Source: an uncultured Eubacterium sp.
Lineage (GTDB): Bacteria > Bacillota > Clostridia > Lachnospirales > Lachnospiraceae
NCBI GenBank assembly: GCA_910579075.1
Contig: CAJTSV010000013.1
Span: 21,532-47,323 of the forward strand
Reading direction: 5' to 3'
Length of the DNA stretch: 25,792 nucleotides
Position numbers and translations under genes: made by a program. Shown here in pieces: positions 1 through 7,245 of this stretch. The notes under the pieces were generated by a model. It was not told the DNA's origin and did no database searches. It was given only the letters and a program-made list of their open reading frames with translations. Numbering within the stretch: the first letter of the stretch is position 1; each line of letters begins with the position of its first letter.

Positions 1-270
1 TCTGGTTCTCTCGGTATTCTGGTCTGGCATCATTCCGTTCTCCGGCATGCCGCTGCTGCCGTTTCTTTCATTTTCCTGTCCCGGCATCATCATATTTCCC
101 GGCATGCTGCTGCCGTTTCTTTCATTTTCCTGTCCCGGCATCGCCATATTTCCCGGCATGCTGTTGCTGTTTCTTTCATACTCCCCGCCCGGCATATAAG
201 TATTTCCCGGCATCGCGCCGTTTCTGCTTCTCTCAGAGTTCCGCCCCGGCATCGCTGCATTCCCCGGCAT
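1..270 (-). repeat. 54-bp in-frame tandem repeat inside the LysM gene
   Basis: Read on the minus strand, residues 126-143 and 144-161 (bases 52-159) are near-identical 18-residue units of the pattern MPGN-x-MPGQENERNGSS. Degenerate copies lie on both sides (residues 89-125 and 162-178). The DNA of the two central units is almost identical, so the duplication is recent at nucleotide level. The unit length is a multiple of three, so copy-number change keeps the frame. The array continues past the left edge. Confidence 0.8.
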
Positions 271-534
271 GCCAGTATCTGGTTCCATGCGGCGGCGTTC
301 CTGCACGGGCATGGCTGTATGTTCATCTTCCATTCTCGGAGTCATAACCGGCACGCAGATTTCGTCCCCTTCCTGCAGGTTATATACATCCACATATGGA
401 TTTGCATACATGATTCTGGAAACCGGGGCACCATACTTTTTTCCGATTTTGTAAAGCGTATCGCCCTTAGCCACAATATGCAGCATGCCCCTGCACTGCA
501 TCGTTTCATCATTCCTTCCAAGAAAATTGTCCAT
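1..534 (-). CDS. LysM-domain protein with Met-Pro-Gly repeat tail (3' end outside window)
   Basis: The frame is open from an ATG at 534 to the left edge, 178 codons with no stop. A GAGG-like ribosome site lies just upstream. Residues 18-63 form one LysM module (LHIVAKGDTLYKIGKKYG at its start, ending near EGDEICVPV), a fold that binds peptidoglycan or chitin-type glycans. There is no signal peptide before it. From about residue 89 the protein is low complexity, made of MPGN/MPGQ blocks with ENERN spacers in 18-residue units. LysM proteins without a secretion signal are often spore-coat or cortex proteins (SafA-like) in Clostridia. That role is an inference and nothing here proves sporulation. 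The gene follows the PTS genes on the same strand but is separated from them by a terminator, so it probably has its own promoter. The C-terminal domain is unseen. Confidence 0.8.
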   Translation of the reverse strand, partial: MDNFLGRNDETMQCRGMLHIVAKGDTLYKIGKKYGAPVSRIMYANPYVDVYNLQEGDEICVPVMTPRMEDEHTAMPVQERRRMEPDTGMPGNAAMPGRNSERSRNGAMPGNTYMPGGEYERNSNSMPGNMAMPGQENERNGSSMPGNMMMPGQENERNGSSGMPENGMMPDQNTERTR

Positions 535-611
535 ATTCAATACCTCGTCAGCCTATTCTCATAACAGTTTATTCTGCCGGCCAAAAATGGTGCCATGCTT
601 TTCGCGCATGA

Positions 612-645
612 TTATAAAACAAAACGGCCTGCCATAACAGCAGCC
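612..645 (-). terminator. Rho-independent terminator after the PTS genes
   Basis: On the minus strand a short stem, GGCTGC with GCAGGCC and one bulged G, lies at 626-645 around a 7-nt loop. It is followed by the T-rich run GTTTTGTTTTAT. It sits just after both possible IIBC stop codons and before the LysM gene. The stem is modest, so termination may be partial. Confidence 0.5.
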
Positions 646-683
646 TGTTTCCCATGCCTTCTATTCCATTCCCAGCATGTTTT

Positions 684-2222
684 TCAAATTGTTCTTGTAA
701 ATATCCGCTTTGTGCCATAAATAATCTGCACACCGTCATTGACGCGCACCACCCCATTGGCGCCTGTCTTCTCCTTCCAGTCCTTATCGTCCATTACGAG
801 TGCCTTGTCCTTTACTTTTACACGCAGGCGGGTAAAGCATGCATCCACGTTCAGGATATTGTCTGCTCCGCCGAGTCCTTCCACAATCACTGCCAGAATA
901 TCGTCGCTGACCTTCCTGCCGCCCAATGGCCTGACTTGTGCTTCGTCTGCCTCACGTCCCGGAGTCTTATAGTCAAACTTCAGAATCATAAACTTAAATA
1001 CCGCATAATACAGTACAAAGAAAACAGCTACCAGTATCAGTACCCATATCCAGTTCGAGCCCTTCTCCGACTGCATGACCCCGTTAAATATCGTGCTGAG
1101 GAACGGCCCGCCAAAAGCGCTCGGCCCGGGAATATTGACCTGGAACAGATAGGTCAGAAGGTACGTCAGCCCCGCAAACCCCGCATGAATCACAAACAGA
1201 ACCGGAGCCACAAACAGGAACGAATACTCAATCGGTTCTGTGATGCCTGTAAAAATAGAAGGAATCACAGCTGCGATAAGCAGTGCCTTGACCTGCTGCT
1301 TCTTTTCCGGCTTTGCTGTCTGGTAAATCGCAAGTGCTGCGCCAGGCATGCCGAACATGGCAAAAATAACCTTGCCGTTCATGACGAAACGGGAAATATT
1401 AATATCAAACATGGTATCTGGTGAAGCCAGCATTGCATTATAAATGTTTAAGGCACCTTCCACGACATTTCCGTCAATCGTCATGGAACCGCCCAGGTTT
1501 GTAAAGAAAAACGGCGTATAGATAAAGTGGTGCAGGCCGAATGGCAGAAGGGCCCTTTCACTCAATCCATAAATCACGCTTCCGACAGCGCCGGTCTGGT
1601 AAATCAGTTCTCCCATCATGGTCAGCCCGTTTTGTACTACCGGCCATACAAACGCCATCACAAAGCCGAGTGCCGAGCATCCGAGCAGCGTTACCATCGG
1701 GACAAATTTAGTTCCCGAAAAAATACCCAGAATCGGCGGAAGCTGAATATTATAATATTTATTATGCAGCCTGGCTACTAAAAGCCCGACCAGAATGCCG
1801 CCAAAAACGCCCGTGTCCAGGGAAGCAATGCCCATGACCATGGACTGTCCTGTCGTCATTGCGGCAGGGTCCAGCCTCCCCAGGCTTGTCAGAAGCACAT
1901 TCATTACATTGTTCATGGCAAGAAAGCCAATCACGCTGCACAAAGCTGCAATTCCTTTTTCCTTCTGGGCATACCCGACAGCAACCGATACTGCAAAAAT
2001 AATCGGAAGGTAGGAATTGACCGTATTTCCCATAGCCTTGAGCAGGTTAAAAAACAGCGACACATACTCCATTCCCAAAAAAGGCATCAGCTCCACGATA
2101 TTTTTCGTCGTAAAAGCCGAACCGATGCCGACCAGAATACCGGCAATCGGCATAATCATGACCGGGGTCATCAGCACCTTGCCTAATTTCTGAAACTGGG
2201 AAAAGGAAAATTTCTCCTTCAT
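684..2222 (-). CDS. PTS glucose/maltose-type transporter, IIBC (MalX-like), 3' end frameshifted
   Basis: A 512-residue membrane permease and phosphotransferase of the glucose superfamily. Its predicted role is to import a sugar and phosphorylate it using a IIA partner. The IIC part (residues 1 to about 415) begins with the QKLGKVLMTPVMIMPIAGI helix and carries the GITEPIEYSFLF signature. The IIB part carries the phosphocysteine motif DACFTRLRVKVKD. The overall layout and spacing resemble the MalX/GlvC maltose-glucose branch more than PtsG, though the substrate cannot be fixed. The start ATG at 2222 has a GGGGAG ribosome site and lies 18 bp after the IIA gene. Near base 707 the frame breaks. 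One added base after ACAAA gives the expected ending GTKADIYKNNLKNMLGME with a stop at 661-663. As written, the protein instead ends in KRIFTRTI. Only the last few residues change, so activity may survive. Confidence 0.9.
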   Translation of the reverse strand: MKEKFSFSQFQKLGKVLMTPVMIMPIAGILVGIGSAFTTKNIVELMPFLGMEYVSLFFNLLKAMGNTVNSYLPIIFAVSVAVGYAQKEKGIAALCSVIGFLAMNNVMNVLLTSLGRLDPAAMTTGQSMVMGIASLDTGVFGGILVGLLVARLHNKYYNIQLPPILGIFSGTKFVPMVTLLGCSALGFVMAFVWPVVQNGLTMMGELIYQTGAVGSVIYGLSERALLPFGLHHFIYTPFFFTNLGGSMTIDGNVVEGALNIYNAMLASPDTMFDINISRFVMNGKVIFAMFGMPGAALAIYQTAKPEKKQQVKALLIAAVIPSIFTGITEPIEYSFLFVAPVLFVIHAGFAGLTYLLTYLFQVNIPGPSAFGGPFLSTIFNGVMQSEKGSNWIWVLILVAVFFVLYYAVFKFMILKFDYKTPGREADEAQVRPLGGRKVSDDILAVIVEGLGGADNILNVDACFTRLRVKVKDKALVMDDKDWKEKTGANGVVRVNDGVQIIYGTKRIFTRTI

Positions 2223-2240
2223 CTGTACTCCCCCCTTACT

Positions 2241-2489
2241 TTAACGGCGGCCAGTAACCTTGTTTTCCTCAATTGTTGTAATCCCATACGCATGTCCCGT
2301 CGGAAAGGCCGCGGTAACCGTTCCGCTCAACGGTGCCTGCACCTGTCTGCCGGTCAGTTCCACGGCAAAACCGTCTCCCATCGATTTTTCCGAAAACACC
2401 GGGTCCGGCACTTCCTCCATCGGATGCACAATCCCGCTCATTGGACAGACAAATGCTTCTTTTTTCTTCCTGCTGAATAATCCCATCAT
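2241..2489 (-). CDS. Truncated PTS glucose-type IIA domain
   Basis: 82 residues that match the N-terminal half of the IIA-Glc/Crr family, which is normally about 150-165 residues. Visible family landmarks are CPMSGIVHPMEEVPDPVFSEK, MGDGFAV, APLSGTVTAAFPTGHAYGI. The His in GHAYGI corresponds to His75 of E. coli IIA-Glc. The segment that should follow, with the phosphorylated His (LxHxGIDTV in relatives), is absent. The protein instead ends in TIEENKVTGRR. Only 18 bp separate its stop from IIBC, so the missing half is not present in another frame. The start at 2489 is supported by AAGGAG at 2498-2503; a second ATG follows directly. It is likely unable to pass phosphate on, so IIBC would need a IIA from elsewhere, as E. 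coli MalX does. Confidence 0.75.
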   Translation of the reverse strand: MMGLFSRKKKEAFVCPMSGIVHPMEEVPDPVFSEKSMGDGFAVELTGRQVQAPLSGTVTAAFPTGHAYGITTIEENKVTGRR

Positions 2490-2600
2490 TCCATACGCTC
2501 CTTATCTCTGATTCCGGCTGCTTTTTTGCAGAGCCTGGAAAAATACTGTATCAATGCTGCTGCGCGCGCTTTTTTTCGTGTTATCATAACTGTTACCACT

Positions 2601-2630
2601 ATAAACGTTTCCGGCTGTTTTGAAAACAGC
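2601..2630. promoter_or_regulatory. Two palindromes in the PTS/chemoreceptor divergent region
   Basis: The 311-bp region between the divergent IIA and chemoreceptor genes holds an AAACGTTT core at 2603-2610. It loosely resembles a CcpA cre site (TGNAANCGNNNNCA) but lacks the outer TG. Directly beside it is a perfect 8-bp inverted repeat with one central base, GCTGTTTTGAAAACAGC, at 2614-2630. On the minus strand a weak -10 (TATGAT) lies just downstream of both, so they are placed as operators for the PTS genes. The rest of the region, apart from the chemoreceptor promoter, shows nothing clear. Confidence 0.4.
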
Positions 2631-2740
2631 TTTGCACGATTCTGGAAGAATGTCCCAAAGCCGGAATAATTTCAAACAATGAAAAATATTTCACAATAAT
2701 TCTGTGCATGATTCCACCACATCCATATAAAGATTTCACA

Positions 2741-2769
2741 TTGACACCAGACCCCTGAAATGCTATTCT
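2741..2769 (+). promoter_or_regulatory. Sigma-A promoter of the chemoreceptor gene
   Basis: A perfect -35 TTGACA at 2741-2746, a 17-bp spacer and -10 TATTCT at 2764-2769 preceded by TGC (extended -10). The start codon follows at 2801, with AGGAGG at 2789-2794. Confidence 0.75.
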
Positions 2770-2800
2770 TGAATCAGAATATTTATACAGGAGGCGGAAG

Positions 2801-4828
2801 ATGAAAAAGACAAAAAAACAATTTTCAGCAGCACAGAGTGCTGGCAGAAAGCAGAATCAGACGCTGCAAAAGCATCTTGTTTCGCAGGTCACGCGCCTGT
2901 TTCTGCTTCTGGTCATCGCACTCATTGTTGTTTCCGGAGCATTTATGTATTTCAGCAACATGAACACACTGCATGAAATGGCAGCCGTAGCGTTAAACTC
3001 GACCTCCTCGGCTGTTGAGCGGACACTGCATACACTGGAAGTAAATGCCATGAATGTCGCTTCCCTGGAAACCATCCGGGACAGCAGCTCCACCAAAGAA
3101 GAAAAGCTGGAAGCAATGGAAAGCGTCCGGACACAAAACCATTACGACGAAGTAGGATTTGTGGAATTAGACGGCCAGGGCTATTCGAATTACGGGGATT
3201 TCGATTTTAACGACCAGCTCCACTTCCAGGCAGCATCCAAAGGGGATTTATTTGTAGGCGAACCGATTATAAACCGCCTGAACGGCGATATCATCATTAT
3301 ATCAGGCGCCCCTGTATACAATGATGATAAAATCACCGGCACCGTATTTATCGTAGACCTGGTTGCATCCGTAAATGATAAAATCGGCGAAATTGCATTC
3401 GGAAAAACGGGCTACGCTTATATTATAAATAAAGAAGGAACCGTTATTTTCCACAAAGACGAACAGAAAATCGCAGACGAGATAAATGCAATTACCCAAA
3501 AGGAAACAGACCGCAAATATGCCTCGCTGGCAAAAGCTACCGAGAAAATCTTAGCCAGCACCGAAGCAGGCACCACTACATACCGCCAGAATGGCAAAAG
3601 CATGTTTGCCGCATACTGCCCGGTAAAAGGACATGAGGACTGGCGGCTGATTATGACCGCTCCAAACAGGGAGTTTACATCCGTTGTTCTGATTTCCCTG
3701 CTTGTAAACAGCTTTATTGCCGTTCTTCTCCTGGCATTAAATATTATGCTGATGAAGCGCCTGATTCAGGATATTATATATCCGGTTGATTCTGTAACCA
3801 AACGCCTTGTCAAGCTTGCCAGGGGCGACCTGCAGACGCCGGTTGAAATCATCGATACCGGCGACGAGCTTGCCATCCTTTCCAGCAACTTAAACGATAC
3901 CATCCAGAGCCTGAACCTGTATATATCAGACATTAACCGGGTGCTTTCCCAGCTGTCAGCCGGAAACCTGGATATCCAGACAGAAGCCAGCTTTGCCGGG
4001 GATTTTGTCAGCCTGCAGGAATCGCTTGATACGATTGTATGCTCGCTGAATGAAACAATGACCCAGATGAACAGCGCCGCAGACCTTGTGGCCGACCATT
4101 CGGACGGCTCCTCACAGGGCGCAAAAGACCTGGCTGACCGCACAACCGACCAGGCCAGCGTTTTAGAAGAACTGACTGCCGGCATTGCAAGCATTTCCGA
4201 GCAGGTCAAGCTTACGGCTGACAATGCTGTCCAGGCAAACGAGCGTTCCATTGAAGCCGAGAAAAACGTAAAAATCTGCAACGGGCAGATGCAGTCCATG
4301 ATACAGGCTATGGCCGATATCAAATCCGGTTCTTCCAAAATCAGCGATATTATCAAAAATATCGAGGATATCGCAGAACAGACCAACCTTCTGTCCTTAA
4401 ATGCCGCGATTGAAGCAGCACGCGCCGGGGAAGCCGGAAGGGGATTTTCCGTGGTTGCCGAAGAAGTCAGAAGCCTTGCAGAAGAAAGCGCAAAAGCCGC
4501 CCAGAATACTGCAAAGCTGATTATGAAATCCATTGAAACCGTGGAAAACGGAACCAGCATTGTCAACGAGACCGCTTCATCCCTTACGCAGGTTGTCAAT
4601 AATACAAGCGAAATTACAAGCATTATTTCACAGATTGCGGACGCAGCAAGGGAACAGGCAGCCGCAATTGACCAGATTAATACCGGCTTTGAACAGATGT
4701 CCGACGCGGTTGCAACAAATTCCATGAGCGCACAGGAAAGCGCATCTTCCAGCGAGGAGCTGGCAGAACAGGCACAGAACCTCAAAGGGCTTATCGGGCG
4801 CTTCTCCTTAAAAAACACGGATTCCTGA
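2801..4828 (+). CDS. Methyl-accepting chemotaxis protein
   Basis: A 675-residue transmembrane chemoreceptor that senses an extracellular ligand and controls CheA/CheW. Features in order: a short cytoplasmic N-terminus, TM1 at about 31-52, a roughly 240-residue outside domain of the Cache type (GKTGYAYIINKEGTVIFHKD at about 200-220 is a typical stretch), TM2 at about 290-318, HAMP at about 319-372 and a long coiled-coil signalling domain to the end. The hairpin tip is intact at about 523-557 (IAEQTNLLSLNAAIEAARAG, then EAGRGFSVVAEEVR). No NWETF-like CheR tether is seen at the C-terminus (KNTDS). The start at 2801 has AGGAGG 6 nt upstream and a near-consensus promoter. It is a single-gene unit closed by a strong terminator and divergent from the PTS genes. 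Its ligand is unknown. A motile host is implied. Confidence 0.96.
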   Translation: MKKTKKQFSAAQSAGRKQNQTLQKHLVSQVTRLFLLLVIALIVVSGAFMYFSNMNTLHEMAAVALNSTSSAVERTLHTLEVNAMNVASLETIRDSSSTKEEKLEAMESVRTQNHYDEVGFVELDGQGYSNYGDFDFNDQLHFQAASKGDLFVGEPIINRLNGDIIIISGAPVYNDDKITGTVFIVDLVASVNDKIGEIAFGKTGYAYIINKEGTVIFHKDEQKIADEINAITQKETDRKYASLAKATEKILASTEAGTTTYRQNGKSMFAAYCPVKGHEDWRLIMTAPNREFTSVVLISLLVNSFIAVLLLALNIMLMKRLIQDIIYPVDSVTKRLVKLARGDLQTPVEIIDTGDELAILSSNLNDTIQSLNLYISDINRVLSQLSAGNLDIQTEASFAGDFVSLQESLDTIVCSLNETMTQMNSAADLVADHSDGSSQGAKDLADRTTDQASVLEELTAGIASISEQVKLTADNAVQANERSIEAEKNVKICNGQMQSMIQAMADIKSGSSKISDIIKNIEDIAEQTNLLSLNAAIEAARAGEAGRGFSVVAEEVRSLAEESAKAAQNTAKLIMKSIETVENGTSIVNETASSLTQVVNNTSEITSIISQIADAAREQAAAIDQINTGFEQMSDAVATNSMSAQESASSSEELAEQAQNLKGLIGRFSLKNTDS

Positions 4829-4884
4829 CACCGGAACCGGAACTGTTTTCAAGCCTGAATCATAAACAGGAAAAAACAAAAAAC

Positions 4885-4923
4885 GGGTAAAGGACACACC
4901 AGACGGTCCTTTACCCATTTTTT
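4885..4923 (+). terminator. Strong intrinsic terminator after the chemoreceptor
   Basis: A perfect 11-bp stem, GGGTAAAGGAC at 4885-4895 with GTCCTTTACCC at 4906-4916, a 10-nt loop and a T6 run at 4918-4923. An A-rich tract precedes it, so it could also act on the other strand. Confidence 0.9.
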
Positions 4924-5026
4924 GACTTTTCCCGTTACTATTTACAGCCTCATATCCTGATAATCCTGTCAAGGGTAAACTGGCTGTGAATAGCAACACT
5001 TTTCCTGTGACGGAAATAAAAAAGCA

Positions 5027-5055
5027 TTGACATTTTATGCCAGGCATGATATGAT
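5027..5055 (+). promoter_or_regulatory. Sigma-A promoter of the small XRE regulator
   Basis: TTGACA at 5027-5032, a 17-bp spacer and TATGAT at 5050-5055 with TGA before it (extended -10). The predicted transcript begins about 35 nt before the start codon. Confidence 0.75.
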
Positions 5056-5095
5056 ACTGTAATCAAAATCTTACATATTGTCACGGAGGATGCAC

Positions 5096-5362
5096 ATGGT
5101 AATCAATAAGATAAAAATATTACGGGCAGAACGAAACTGGACGCAGGCAGTCCTGGCAAAAAAGGTCGGCATCTCCCGGCAGGCAGTTATTTCCATTGAG
5201 AAATATAAATACGCCCCATCCCTGGAGCTGGCTTTTAAAATTGCAGAAACCTTTGAGGTTCCGATTGACGACGTATTTGTCCATGAAAAAGGCGATCCGA
5301 AAGAACTGCAAAAAGAAATGCAGAAAAAAGCAAAAGCAAAAACAGGAAAGGGGGATGCATGA
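5096..5362 (+). CDS. Small XRE-family transcriptional regulator
   Basis: An 88-residue DNA-binding protein that is almost entirely one helix-turn-helix of the Cro/C1 type. Helices 2 and 3 read LTQ-like NWTQAVLAKKVGISRQAVISIE, and the APSLELAFKIAETFEVPIDDVF ending is typical of the short YozG/YgzD-like group. A lysine-rich tail (about 70-88) follows. Upstream in-frame ATGs exist at 5078 and 5090. The start at 5096 is preferred because GGAGG at 5085-5089 sits 6 nt before it. It is a single-gene unit, unlike relatives that usually precede a small membrane protein. Its targets cannot be read from the sequence. Self-regulation at its strong promoter would be usual for the family. Confidence 0.92.
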   Translation: MVINKIKILRAERNWTQAVLAKKVGISRQAVISIEKYKYAPSLELAFKIAETFEVPIDDVFVHEKGDPKELQKEMQKKAKAKTGKGDA

Positions 5363-5394
5363 ACGGGCTGTCATATTCCCGTTCTGCATCCCCC
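5350..5394. terminator. Bidirectional hairpin between convergent regulator and permease genes
   Basis: GGGGGATGCA plus GAACGGG pairs with CCCGTTC plus TGCATCCCCC, 17 bp with a single bulged T and a 10-nt loop. The left arm contains the stop codon of the XRE gene. Read on the minus strand it is followed by a T-rich run (TTTCCTGTTTTTG), so it should mainly stop permease transcripts. The plus-strand T tract is weak. Confidence 0.65.
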
Positions 5395-5457
5395 TGCATG
5401 TTTCCTTACAACTTCCTTTTTATTCCAATTCCTGATGGTTTTCCGTCGTCCGGCATA

Positions 5458-6894
5458 TTATTTCGCTGAATTTCTCTCCCGCTCCTTTTTCGCAAGATAC
5501 GGCATAATCATGCCAAGTGCTGTCAGCACGATTGGCGTAATGATATTCAGCGCCATGGTAAACATATCATCCGAATACATGCCCAGTATGCAGCATGCTG
5601 CTGTCAGAATAAAGCACCATACTCCAAAAAAACTGGCAGCTGCCTGGTTTTTTACAAACCGGTACTCTGCTGGTATTGTATCATATGCTTTCCGAAGTGC
5701 CAGGTAAGCGATAAATACCCATAAGTAACGCAGCGGCATGCATACAGAATTCAGCTTTGTAAGCTGTGCCAGCACGGCTGCTGCTCCCGGTACAAAGGAC
5801 TGAATCAGGATAATGCTTCCTGATAACGCAATAATCAGCTTAATGCCATTGACATAAGCTCCGTGCTCATTCCTTTTAAGCATTGCACTCGGTACAAACT
5901 CCCTTGCGTCTTCATTGTCAAGCAGCATGCGCAAAGGCGCGTCGATGCTGACTACGAGCACGGCAAACTGCCCAATCATATTGCAGAGTGCATACAGAAC
6001 CAGCAGGATATCCCCCAGCCCGTAATACTGCCCGAGTTTCTGGAATGCCCAGTAAGAGCCATTGGACACATAGGAATTGAACACTTCCCCGCTGCTGTTG
6101 ATAACTGCCGGGTCAAACATCATTCCCATGGCAACGGTTCCCAGAATCGCACATGCCACAACCATAACGGCAAGGCAGATCATGCCTTTTGGAAATCCCT
6201 TTGCCGGGTCCTTCACCTTATTTACATAAGGGGAAATTTTTTCACAGCCGCCTACGGCAAATACAAGAATCGACAGCGATGTAAAATATCCCGCATTAAA
6301 CTGCGGTATCAGGTTTTTCAGGCTGAAATCCATAGCCGTATATCCGCCGCCCGGATTAATCGCAGGAGCAGCAAACATCAGCAGAATATACAGAATAGAC
6401 ATGACAAACATGCTGGTTCCTGCAATCGAAGCAAGCTTTTTCAGCGGATTCAGCCCGCGGCTTGCCACCCAGCAGAAAAACAGGAATACTGCCAGTGTCG
6501 CCAGCTGTACGCCTATCGTAGGAAATGTATCATAGGTTTCGGCATTGCGGAATACTGCCCAGCTGAGAGCCTTGAGGCCGCCGCTGCCCTTGCTTGCAAT
6601 ATAGGTAATATGGCACGCCCAGTATGTCCACCCTGCATAATATGCAAGCTTCGGCCCCATTGTATTATGAATCCAGGAGCTGACACCGCCACCGGATGTC
6701 TTAAAAGCAGAACCAAGCTCCCCGACCATCAGCGTATACGGCACAAAGTAAAGTGCAAACATTAATACCCAGCTGAAAATTACCTGAATTCCGTTAAAAT
6801 ATACAAAGCCATTCAGCACATTTCCAAAGCCCCACACGCCGGAAAAGGCAATAAATGCCAGGGTATACCAGGTCATCTTTTTTGAATCGTTCAT
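5458..6894 (-). CDS. APC-superfamily amino acid permease (glutamate/GABA antiporter-like)
   Basis: A 478-residue polytopic membrane protein with about 12 hydrophobic segments. The N-terminus (TWYTLAFIAFSGVWGFGNVL) corresponds to the first helix of the APC family, and the GELGSAFKTSGGGVSSWI stretch matches the conserved TM2/TM3 region of the glutamate:GABA antiporter branch (GadC, YjeM). It therefore probably moves an amino acid or exchanges one for a related amine. The substrate is not readable. The ATG at 6894 is chosen over the upstream in-frame ATG at 6915 because GGAGG at 6902-6906 lies 7 nt before it. It is transcribed alone from a strong promoter at 7046-7074, through a structured leader, and ends at the convergent hairpin. 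No decarboxylase gene is adjacent, so an acid-resistance pairing is not supported. Confidence 0.9.
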   Translation of the reverse strand: MNDSKKMTWYTLAFIAFSGVWGFGNVLNGFVYFNGIQVIFSWVLMFALYFVPYTLMVGELGSAFKTSGGGVSSWIHNTMGPKLAYYAGWTYWACHITYIASKGSGGLKALSWAVFRNAETYDTFPTIGVQLATLAVFLFFCWVASRGLNPLKKLASIAGTSMFVMSILYILLMFAAPAINPGGGYTAMDFSLKNLIPQFNAGYFTSLSILVFAVGGCEKISPYVNKVKDPAKGFPKGMICLAVMVVACAILGTVAMGMMFDPAVINSSGEVFNSYVSNGSYWAFQKLGQYYGLGDILLVLYALCNMIGQFAVLVVSIDAPLRMLLDNEDAREFVPSAMLKRNEHGAYVNGIKLIIALSGSIILIQSFVPGAAAVLAQLTKLNSVCMPLRYLWVFIAYLALRKAYDTIPAEYRFVKNQAAASFFGVWCFILTAACCILGMYSDDMFTMALNIITPIVLTALGMIMPYLAKKERERNSAK

Positions 6895-6937
6895 TCTGTT
6901 TCCTCCAAAATACATTATTCTGATGCTGCATACTATC

Positions 6938-7015
6938 CTGGTGTACTGGCTCGCTGATATTCATGGCAATCGCACTGCATATTTTGCCATAAATACCAGC
7001 AAGCCAGTACACCAG
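6938..7015 (-). promoter_or_regulatory. Long leader hairpin before the amino acid permease
   Basis: Two 32-nt arms at 6938-6969 and 6984-7015 pair across a 14-nt loop with three non-Watson-Crick positions. All three are G-U pairs when read as the minus-strand RNA but A-C mismatches on the plus strand. The hairpin lies between the permease promoter and its ribosome site. No T run follows, so it is not an ordinary terminator. It may be a cis-acting RNA element, a processing or stability hairpin, or a small palindromic mobile repeat. Confidence 0.65.
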
Positions 7016-7045
7016 TGATTGCCGGTTTCAAACAGTATCTTTATA

Positions 7046-7074
7046 AATATAGCATATACATCTTTTATTTTCAA
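7046..7074 (-). promoter_or_regulatory. Sigma-A promoter of the amino acid permease
   Basis: On the minus strand: -35 TTGAAA (7069-7074), 17-bp spacer, extended -10 TGC-TATATT (7046-7051). Predicted start is near 7039, giving a leader of about 145 nt that contains the hairpin. CCGGTT/AACCGG half-sites flank the promoter at 7022-7027 and 7073-7078. Confidence 0.75.
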
Positions 7075-7095
7075 CCGGATATTTTTCACGGCAGC

Positions 7096-7234
7096 CTGTC
7101 TGCCTCCTGCAGATGGAATACGGCTGTTTCTGCAAAATAAGTTTCTTCCAAAACCCTGCTGCATTTCCAGATAAAAATGACAGCGGCCTGCAGAATTCAC
7201 TCCGCAAGCCGCTGAATCTGTCTGCCTCCTGCAG
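7096..7234 (+). repeat. 17-bp direct repeat pair flanking the Rpn terminator
   Basis: CTGTCTGCCTCCTGCAG occurs at 7096-7112 and exactly again at 7218-7234. The rpn terminator lies between them. The second copy ends 11 bp before the rpn stop. The flanks differ. Confidence 0.6.
7173..7213 (-). terminator. Intrinsic terminator of the Rpn nuclease gene
   Basis: On the minus strand AGCGGCTTGC (7204-7213) pairs with GCAGGCCGCT (7182-7191) with one G-U pair, followed closely by ATTTTTAT. It is 33 bp past the stop codon. Confidence 0.75.
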
Positions 7235-7245
7235 CCAAAAGCACA

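Noticed and set aside
90..326. 78-codon minus-strand frame over the LysM repeat
   Set aside because: A shifted reading of the same repeat; the LysM frame from 534 has the start, ribosome site and domain.
654..1424. 256-codon open frame antisense to IIBC
   Set aside because: Opposite a clear transporter gene, rich in Cys/His/Arg/Gln, with no protein-like domain pattern.
2601..2616. Firm CcpA cre site
   Set aside because: Only the AAACGTTT core matches and the outer TG is missing, so it is reported only as a palindrome.
3766..4818. 350-codon open frame antisense to the chemoreceptor
   Set aside because: It lies wholly opposite a well-defined coiled-coil signalling domain, and its Ser/Ala-rich wording is the mirror of that domain. 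No ribosome site or family match.
5863..6765. 300-codon open frame antisense to the amino acid permease
   Set aside because: Shadow of the permease with no start signal and unlikely composition.
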